37,924 nt of DNA from Desulfosporosinus sp. (GTDB taxonomy: Bacteria; Campylobacterota; Campylobacteria; Campylobacterales; Arcobacteraceae). Positions 32,324-37,924 of this stretch are shown here, piece by piece (within the stretch, counting starts at the first letter, position 1; each line of letters begins with the position of its first letter). The stretch spans positions 1-37,924 of the forward strand of contig DYPS01000012.1 in assembly GCA_020719775.1 (NCBI GenBank), read 5' to 3'. The notes under the pieces were generated by a model that saw only the letters and a list, made by a program, of their open reading frames with translations, was not told where the DNA came from and ran no database searches. The translations under genes and the position numbers were made by a program.

Positions 32324-33033
32324 GGTTTTTATTTGCTTTTTTTGTGACGATGGGGGGTGTGTACGGAACCCCTTTGGATTATTATTATCTTTACAAAGCA
32401 AATTCTTTTGAAAAAGGGAAACAATACACTGAAGCACTCCATAGTTATAAACAGATTCACAACAAAAGTGATGCGGTGAGATACAATATGGGCAATTTGT
32501 ACTATAAAAAGAAAAGCTACCAAAAAGCAATTGAAAGTTATCTGGGGATCAAAAGTAATAATCTTCAATATCAAACTTTACACAATCTTGGAAATAGTTA
32601 TGCAAAGATAAACGAGATTGATAAGGCGATAATGCGTTATGAAAAAGCACTTACAATTAAAAAAGATAAAGATACATTGTACAACCTTGAACTCCTCAAA
32701 AAAATGAAAAATGAAAAACAAAAAGAGCAACAACAAGAAACGACACAGAAAAATGAAGATAACAACGATACCAATCAAGAAGAAAACCAAAAAGATACAA
32801 ACAAAGGGAAATCAGAGGGTAAAAATGGAGAGGTAGCGGGGGAGAAACAAAAACAAAATGATGATAAAATCAAAAAAGATAAAGTACAAAATCAAATAAG
32901 AAAAGCGGGAGAGCTTTCAGATTTAGAAGAAAAAAAATGGTCACAAATACTTGAAAATAGAGATATCAAAACTTTACTTGTACCAATCTCAAATGGTGGA
33001 GAAAAAAATGAACACAATATCAAACCTTGGTAG
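32320..33033 (+). CDS. batC: TPR-repeat exported protein, BatC type
   Basis: A 237-residue protein. A signal peptide (MRFLFAFFVTMGGVYG) precedes about three TPR units (YYLYKANSFEKGKQYTEAL, NLYYKKKSYQKAIESYLG, NSYAKINEIDKAIMRYEKAL) over residues 20-120. The last ~110 residues are low complexity, rich in Gln, Asn, Lys and Glu, and end in a short conserved-looking tail. TPR domains bind proteins, and BatC is proposed to bridge VWA proteins and BatD. The end overlaps the batD start by 26 bases. Confidence 0.85.
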   Translation: MRFLFAFFVTMGGVYGTPLDYYYLYKANSFEKGKQYTEALHSYKQIHNKSDAVRYNMGNLYYKKKSYQKAIESYLGIKSNNLQYQTLHNLGNSYAKINEIDKAIMRYEKALTIKKDKDTLYNLELLKKMKNEKQKEQQQETTQKNEDNNDTNQEENQKDTNKGKSEGKNGEVAGEKQKQNDDKIKKDKVQNQIRKAGELSDLEEKKWSQILENRDIKTLLVPISNGGEKNEHNIKPW

Positions 33034-34444
33034 AATAGTTTTTCTATTATTGTTTACCAATATTTTATTTGCAAATATTTCAGTAACTGTTGATAAAAAA
33101 TTATTTTATAAAGGGGATACAGTAACCCTTCAGATAAAAGCAACTGGGGAAGATATAGAATTTCCAAATTTGAAAGATATCGCTGGATTTCCTATCATTG
33201 GAACAAGTACAAGTGAACAAATTTATGTGGTAAATGGGAAAACAACAAGGGGAAAAATTGTAAACTATATGTTTGTCCCAAATAACTCTATGGTGATTCC
33301 CTCTTTTATTGTCAAGGTAAATGGAGGAAATTTTAAAACAAATCCAATCTCTATTAAACAAACAATCCCACAAGTTTCAAAAGGGAAAGATGATATTGTC
33401 CTTTTGCTAGAAACAAATAAAGATAAAGTGTATGTTGGGGAGGCGATTGTCACTACTGTTATTTTCAAATACAAAGTAGGGATAAATTTAGTGGATGCGA
33501 AATTAGAACCTTTTAAACCAAATAATTTTTGGGTAAAAGGGCTTAAAGGGGAGGAGCCAAAAGAGGAAAATGGCTATATGGTGTATAAAAGTAGCTTTTT
33601 GATATTTCCTCAAAGAAGTGGAAATCTTAGGCTAGAAAATCAACTTATTTCAGTTGCTCTCAAAGATGTGAATAGTTATGATACAAAACAAGTCAAAATC
33701 TTTTCAAATAATAAGGTAATCAAAGTTCTTCCACTCTCTTCTGGTTTGAGTGTGCAAGGGAAATATACAATAAATGCCACAGTAGATAAAACAGAAACTT
33801 CAAGTAATGACCCAACAAATCTCACTATCTCGATTGATGGACTTGGAAATATTGATGATATTGAAGAGTTTACCTTGGATTTGCCAGAACAAGTTGTTTA
33901 TTCTTCCAAACCAACAATCACAAGTGGTTTGCAAGATGGAAATTATAGGGGGACTTTTACCCAAAAGATATCGATTATCAGCGATAAGGATTTTGAAATT
34001 CCAGAGATAACTTTCAAATATTTCGATAAAACAACCGCAAAAGAGGTTGAGATTAGTACCACACCTTTTTTGATAAAAGTGACGGGGAAAAAGAAAACAC
34101 CAACAAAAGTTTTAGAGCAAGGTGCGCAAACGGTTGTTTCTCATAAAGAGGATGGAAACACAAAATATTTCTATGGTTTTGGTGGGATAATTTTTGGTGC
34201 TTTGGTAACTCTTTTGTGGATGAGGAAAAAAGCGATACAATCAGCCCCAAAAGAGAGACCATTGGAAGTGGCGATAAAAAAAGCGAAAACAGATAAAGAG
34301 CTGTATGATTTACTCCTTCCATATTCACAAAAACAAGAATTAAAAGATTTCATCAGAAATCTGGAAGAAAATATCTACTTTTGTGCAACCAATACCATAG
34401 ACAAAAAAGAATTACTACTAGTTTTATCCAATGAAATAGGATGA
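33008..34444 (+). CDS. batD: BatD-family membrane protein
   Basis: A 478-residue protein: signal peptide (IVFLLLFTNILFANIS), a long beta-rich periplasmic region with two Ig-like segments, and one C-terminal transmembrane helix (YGFGGIIFGALVTLLWM) with a short cytosolic tail. The start region VTVDKKLFYKGDTVTLQI and VNYMFVPNNSMVIPSF matches BatD. The ATG at 33008 is set by ggtggag 7-13 bases upstream; the longer frame from 32951 adds 19 residues of no signal type. It closes the Bat operon. Known bat genes are linked to oxidative stress and oxygen tolerance in Bacteroides and Leptospira; the mechanism is not settled. Confidence 0.88.
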   Translation: MNTISNLGRIVFLLLFTNILFANISVTVDKKLFYKGDTVTLQIKATGEDIEFPNLKDIAGFPIIGTSTSEQIYVVNGKTTRGKIVNYMFVPNNSMVIPSFIVKVNGGNFKTNPISIKQTIPQVSKGKDDIVLLLETNKDKVYVGEAIVTTVIFKYKVGINLVDAKLEPFKPNNFWVKGLKGEEPKEENGYMVYKSSFLIFPQRSGNLRLENQLISVALKDVNSYDTKQVKIFSNNKVIKVLPLSSGLSVQGKYTINATVDKTETSSNDPTNLTISIDGLGNIDDIEEFTLDLPEQVVYSSKPTITSGLQDGNYRGTFTQKISIISDKDFEIPEITFKYFDKTTAKEVEISTTPFLIKVTGKKKTPTKVLEQGAQTVVSHKEDGNTKYFYGFGGIIFGALVTLLWMRKKAIQSAPKERPLEVAIKKAKTDKELYDLLLPYSQKQELKDFIRNLEENIYFCATNTIDKKELLLVLSNEIG

Positions 34445-34501
34445 AATTTATCAAATCGATAGAAAATTTTAAAGGATAACTTCTCTTAATAAAAAAATAA
34501 G

Positions 34502-34507
34502 TATAAT
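34502..34507 (+). promoter_or_regulatory. -10 box of tRNA-Ser
   Basis: TATAAT 14 bases before the tRNA 5' end (context aagtataatgtc). Spacing fits direct transcription start close to the mature tRNA. Confidence 0.6.
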
Positions 34508-34521
34508 GTCATCCTTTAAAT

Positions 34522-34609
34522 GGACGATTGTGAGAGCGGTTTAATCTGCCATCTTGGAAAGGTGGTGTGCTTCACAGCACCATAGGTTCAAATCCTATAT
34601 CGTCCGCCA
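34522..34609 (+). tRNA. tRNA-Ser (anticodon GGA)
   Basis: An 88-base tRNA with the CCA tail encoded. Acceptor GGACGAT (34522-34528) pairs with ATCGTCC (34599-34605). The anticodon stem CCATC/GGTGG holds the loop TTGGAAA, giving anticodon GGA (reads UCC/UCU). A long variable arm with a GTGC/GCAC stem and a TTCAAAT T-loop confirm the class II serine type. It stands alone between batD and glmU. Confidence 0.96.
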
Positions 34610-34634
34610 TCATACTCTTTTAGTGATAATTTGT

Positions 34635-34640
34635 TATAAT
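34635..34640 (+). promoter_or_regulatory. -10 box of the glmU operon
   Basis: TATAAT in ttgttataatct, 43 bases before the glmU ATG, in the gap after tRNA-Ser. No -35 box is clear. Confidence 0.5.
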
Positions 34641-34682
34641 CTACTCTTAAATAAAAATTACATACAACTTAGGTAAATCAAA

Positions 34683-35993
34683 ATGAAAACAGAACTCTCA
34701 ATTATCATCTTAGCAGCCGGTCAAGGAACACGGATGAAATCAGCTATTCCAAAAGTACTCCACAAGATTTCTGGTTTTGAGATGCTTTATTACTCAATCC
34801 TAGAAGCTCAAAAATTAAGTGATGATATCACTGTTGTTTTGTATCATCAAGCAGATTTAGTTCAAAAAACTATGGAAAAATACTTTACAAATATCTCATA
34901 TCATATTCAAGACCATCAAAACTTTCCAGGGACTGGTGGAGCGGTGATGGGAATAGTTCCAAAACACTCAAAAACTTTGGTACTCAATGGAGATATGCCA
35001 CTTATTGAGGCTAGTGAGTTAGTAAATTTAGTTAGTGATGCGAAGCTTACAATGTCTGTTTTGAACTTAAAAAATGCAAATGGATATGGTAGAGTTGTGG
35101 TGGAAAATGGAGCAGTTAAGAAAATCGTTGAGCAAAAAGATTGCAACGAAAATGAACTTGCTATCAATATTGCAAATGCTGGGATTTATTGTTTTGATAC
35201 TGAGTTTCTACTAGCAAATTTAGGGGAATTGACAAATAATAACAATCAAAAAGAGTACTATATAACCGACCTTGTGGAGATGGCGATTAAGCAAAATTTA
35301 CAAGTTGTTCCTGTTGAAGTGAGTGAAGAGAATTTCAAAGGTGTTAATTCTAAAATAGATTTAGCAAATGCAGAAGTTATCCACCAAAATAGGATAAAAG
35401 AGCGATTTATGGCAAATGGTGTGATTATGAGGTTGCCTGAAACTATCTATATTGAAAGTAGTGTAAAAATTGAGGGGGAGAGTGTATTGGAAAATGGAGT
35501 TGCACTCCTTGGAAATACAAAAATAATCAATAGCCATATCAAAGCAAATAGTGTAGTTGAAAATAGTGTATTAGAAAATAGCGACATAGGACCAATGGCA
35601 AGAATTCGACCAGATAGCCATCTTGTTGATACCCATGTTGGTAACTTTGTAGAGATAAAAAAAGGGAAATTAACAGGGGTAAAAGCTGGACATTTAAGTT
35701 ATCTTGGAGATTGTACAATAGATGCTGGTTCAAATATTGGAGCAGGAACTATCACTTGTAACTATGATGGGAAGAAAAAATATCAAACGATTATCGGGAA
35801 AAATGTTTTTGTAGGAAGTGACACTCAACTTGTCGCACCTCTCAATATCCCTGATGATGTGATGATAGCAGCAGGAACAACTGTAACAAAAGACCCGCAA
35901 AGTGGCGACTTAGTCCTTAATCGAACTCCTCAAAAAAGTATTGCTAAGTTTTTTTATAAATTTTTTGGAAAAAATAATGTTACTAAAAGATAA
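34683..35993 (+). CDS. glmU: Bifunctional GlmU (GlcN-1-P acetyltransferase / GlcNAc-1-P uridylyltransferase)
   Basis: A 436-residue cytosolic enzyme making UDP-GlcNAc for peptidoglycan and lipopolysaccharide. The N-terminal uridylyltransferase has LAAGQGTRMKSAIPKVLHKI and metal-binding LVLNGDMPL. The C-terminal left-handed beta-helix domain (hexapeptide repeats such as NSVLENSDIGPMARIRPDS, and IGAGTITCNYDGKKK with VFVGSDTQLVAPL) gives the acetyltransferase. Slightly shorter than E. coli GlmU. The gene overlaps coaBC by 17 bases. Confidence 0.96.
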   Translation: MKTELSIIILAAGQGTRMKSAIPKVLHKISGFEMLYYSILEAQKLSDDITVVLYHQADLVQKTMEKYFTNISYHIQDHQNFPGTGGAVMGIVPKHSKTLVLNGDMPLIEASELVNLVSDAKLTMSVLNLKNANGYGRVVVENGAVKKIVEQKDCNENELAINIANAGIYCFDTEFLLANLGELTNNNNQKEYYITDLVEMAIKQNLQVVPVEVSEENFKGVNSKIDLANAEVIHQNRIKERFMANGVIMRLPETIYIESSVKIEGESVLENGVALLGNTKIINSHIKANSVVENSVLENSDIGPMARIRPDSHLVDTHVGNFVEIKKGKLTGVKAGHLSYLGDCTIDAGSNIGAGTITCNYDGKKKYQTIIGKNVFVGSDTQLVAPLNIPDDVMIAAGTTVTKDPQSGDLVLNRTPQKSIAKFFYKFFGKNNVTKR

Positions 35994-37239
35994 AAATATA
36001 CTCGTGGGAGTTACCGGTTCGATTGCTATTTACAAATCTTTAGAGCTTATTCGTCTTTATATAAAAGCTGGAGCAAATGTCAAAGTGATTATGACAGATG
36101 GGGCAAAAAGATTTATTGCTCCACTTACATTTGAGACGATTTCACAAAGTAGTGTTTTAGATGAAAACACTGAAAATTGGGACAAAAACTCTATTAACAA
36201 CCACATTGCTATTGGAAAATGGGCTGATATATTTATCATCGCTCCTGCAACTGCAAATACTATAAATAAACTAAGCAATGGGATTGCTGATAATCTTCTC
36301 CTTCAAACAGCTTTAGCTTACCCACGAATGAAGCTTTTAGCACCTGCGGCTAATACTAATATGATAGAAAATCCTATCACAAAAGCAAGTCTTAAAATGC
36401 TTGCCCTTTGTAATTTTCAAACAATTAGCCCAATTTCAAAAGAGTTAGCTTGTAGAGATGTCGGAAATGGTGCGATGACGGAAGTTCAAGATATTTTTGA
36501 TGCAACAGCAAGAGAATTACTCCAAGATAGCTATTGGATAGATAGAAAAGTTGTTCTAAACGGTGGAGCAACGATTGAGAAGATTGATGATGTACGATTT
36601 ATCTCAAATTTTTCAAGTGGAAAAATGGCTGGAAGTTTAGCTACAGCACTCTACTACAAAGGGGCTGATGTTTGTTTGGTGGGGAGTAGTGACTTTAAAG
36701 TCCCTAGTGAAGTGCATATTATCAAAACAACGAGTGCTAGTGAAATGAATAGTTACCTCACAGATTGTATCAGGGTAGCCAAAAAAGGGAAACTTTCAAA
36801 TGCTACTTTGATGGATAACTCAAATGTCCAACTTATTCAGAAAAAACCATATTTTTTTGGGGTAGCGGCGGTTTCTGACTACACTCCAAAATATCCACAA
36901 AATGGGAAGCTCAAAAAAGATGATATTGGGGAAAATTGGAGTTTAGAACTCAAAAAAAATATTGATATTTTGGCAAATTTACCTAAAGAGGATATCTATA
37001 CTATTGGTTTCAAAGCTGAGATGGATAAGGCAAATGGGAAACAAAATGCCCTTTCTATGCTTCAAAATAAAAAACTTGATGGAGTTTGTTTGAATATTTT
37101 GGATAATACTAACACTTTTGGAAGCGATACCAATACGATTGAGTTTTTAAATTCAGCAGATAGTTTTATAGTAAGTGGAGAGAAACTCATTATCTCATTT
37201 GAGCTTTTAGAAAATTTACAAAAGGTTTTTAATGAATAG
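35977..37239 (+). CDS. coaBC: CoaBC (phosphopantothenoylcysteine decarboxylase/synthetase)
   Basis: A 420-residue bifunctional enzyme of coenzyme A synthesis, converting 4'-phosphopantothenate and cysteine to phosphopantetheine. The N-terminal CoaC flavoprotein shows VGVTGSIAIYKSLELIR, IAPATANTINKLSNGIADN and PAANTNMIENP (active-site region). The C-terminal CoaB part has LNGGATIEKIDDVRFISNFSSGKMAG and GVAAVSDYTP. The ATG at 35977 with GGAA upstream overlaps glmU by 17 bases; the TTG at 35941 would add 12 residues. It overlaps uppS by 8 bases. Confidence 0.95.
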   Translation: MLLKDKNILVGVTGSIAIYKSLELIRLYIKAGANVKVIMTDGAKRFIAPLTFETISQSSVLDENTENWDKNSINNHIAIGKWADIFIIAPATANTINKLSNGIADNLLLQTALAYPRMKLLAPAANTNMIENPITKASLKMLALCNFQTISPISKELACRDVGNGAMTEVQDIFDATARELLQDSYWIDRKVVLNGGATIEKIDDVRFISNFSSGKMAGSLATALYYKGADVCLVGSSDFKVPSEVHIIKTTSASEMNSYLTDCIRVAKKGKLSNATLMDNSNVQLIQKKPYFFGVAAVSDYTPKYPQNGKLKKDDIGENWSLELKKNIDILANLPKEDIYTIGFKAEMDKANGKQNALSMLQNKKLDGVCLNILDNTNTFGSDTNTIEFLNSADSFIVSGEKLIISFELLENLQKVFNE

Positions 37240-37921
37240 TTACAAACAACTGCCGAATCATATCGCTATCATTATGGATGGTAATGGCAGATGGGCAAAA
37301 AGTCATGGACTTAGTAGAACTGCTGGACATGAAGAGGGAGCTAAAACGGTTCGAGAGATAACTACTCATTGCTCTAAAATTGGGGTGAAATATCTTACTT
37401 TATATGCTTTTAGTACCGAAAATTGGACAAGACCAAAGTTAGAAGTTGAATTTTTGATGAAGTTGCTTGAGAGATGGTTTAAAAGTGAATTATCAATTTA
37501 TTTAGAAAATAATGTACGATTTAAAGCTATTGGAGAGCTTAGTAAATTTTCTAAAAGTTTGCAAAAAACTATTAAAGATGTGGAGGAAAAAACAGCGCAT
37601 TGTACTGGGCTTACTCAAGTTTTAGCCCTTAATTATGGAAGTCGTGATGAAATTACAAGGGCTTTTAAAAAAGTTATAGAAAACAATTTAGATATAACTG
37701 AAGAAAATATTGATGCTTCTCTTGATACTGCAACATTTGGAGACGTTGATTTGCTTATTCGCACAAGTGGAGAGGTAAGATTGTCAAACTTTTTATTGTG
37801 GCAATGTGCTTATAGTGAGATGTTTTTTACTGATACTTTATGGCCTGATTTTGCCCCAAAAGAGCTAGATGAGATTATCGAGCAATTTACAAAAAGAGAG
37901 AGAAGATTTGGTGGTATTTAG
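37232..37921 (+). CDS. uppS: Undecaprenyl diphosphate synthase
   Basis: A 229-residue cis-prenyltransferase that makes the C55 carrier lipid for peptidoglycan and other envelope polymers. The catalytic Asp16 lies in MDGNGRWA; the other conserved blocks are LYAFSTENWTRPKLEV, ALNYGSRDEI, and LIRTSGEVRLSNFLLWQ with EMFFTDTLWPDF. Full length; the TAG ends three bases before the window end. Eight-base overlap with coaBC suggests coupled translation. Confidence 0.96.
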   Translation: MNSYKQLPNHIAIIMDGNGRWAKSHGLSRTAGHEEGAKTVREITTHCSKIGVKYLTLYAFSTENWTRPKLEVEFLMKLLERWFKSELSIYLENNVRFKAIGELSKFSKSLQKTIKDVEEKTAHCTGLTQVLALNYGSRDEITRAFKKVIENNLDITEENIDASLDTATFGDVDLLIRTSGEVRLSNFLLWQCAYSEMFFTDTLWPDFAPKELDEIIEQFTKRERRFGGI

Positions 37922-37924
37922 TAT

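Noticed and set aside
32201-32790. Minus-strand frames of 70-109 codons
   Set aside because: They oppose batB and batC and reflect their AT-rich, Lys/Asn-rich codons.
1-37924. CRISPR arrays, insertion sequences, prophage or integrase genes
   Set aside because: No regularly spaced repeats, transposase or phage-type motifs were found in reading both strands.

Overview
The window looks like core chromosome of a Campylobacterota (Epsilonproteobacteria) species, most likely an Arcobacteraceae or Sulfurimonas-like relative. This rests on very low GC, TATAAT -10 boxes without clear -35 boxes, a complete ccoNOQP cbb3 oxidase operon followed by a DUF4006 gene, an MqnP-type (futalosine menaquinone) prenyltransferase, a thioredoxin-coupled type of ArsC, AddB-type recombination protein, and a MutS7-type MutS fused to an HNH nuclease. 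The genus is an inference. No insertion sequence, phage gene or CRISPR array was seen, and no stretch over 300 bases lacks a gene.

Region 1-6.3 kb: a very long transglutaminase/DUF2126 gene runs off the left edge. It is followed by mqnP, a small secreted MORN-like protein, and the convergent pair aat and an EamA transporter. Region 6.4-13.3 kb is an all-plus-strand stress cluster: arsenate reductase, ChrA chromate transporter, ArsP-like permease, an exported metallo-beta-lactamase-fold protein with a degenerate metal site, a small CxxC thioredoxin, a CDF cation exporter, a SulP anion transporter, a decayed remnant of a second small thioredoxin, and an ArsR repressor. A perfect 11-bp dyad of the ATCAA-N6-TTGAT type overlaps the -10 box in front of arsC, which suggests that the ArsR at the far end controls the arsC promoter.

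Region 13.3-19.1 kb: a lone type II/IV prepilin, then a minus-strand operon with every junction overlapping by 1 or 4 bases. It encodes a membrane protein with a threefold helical-hairpin repeat, a haem-binding protein, MutS7-HNH, cysteine synthase and a 68-residue protein ending in CGGG. Region 19.2-23.1 kb: a thioredoxin, addB, and a FixH-like and a TPM-like membrane protein. Region 23.2-26.9 kb: the cbb3 oxidase operon ccoN-ccoO-ccoQ-ccoP-DUF4006, plus a 30-codon membrane microprotein gene just before an intrinsic terminator.

Region 27-37.9 kb: rsmI and rpmE on the minus strand. On the plus strand lies a seven-gene Bat (aerotolerance) operon: moxR, DUF58, a DUF4381-like anchor, two VWA proteins, a TPR protein and BatD. 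It is followed by tRNA-Ser(GGA) and the overlapping housekeeping genes glmU, coaBC and uppS. The window therefore joins microaerobic respiration and its assembly factors, thiol redox proteins, metal/oxyanion resistance and envelope or cofactor synthesis.
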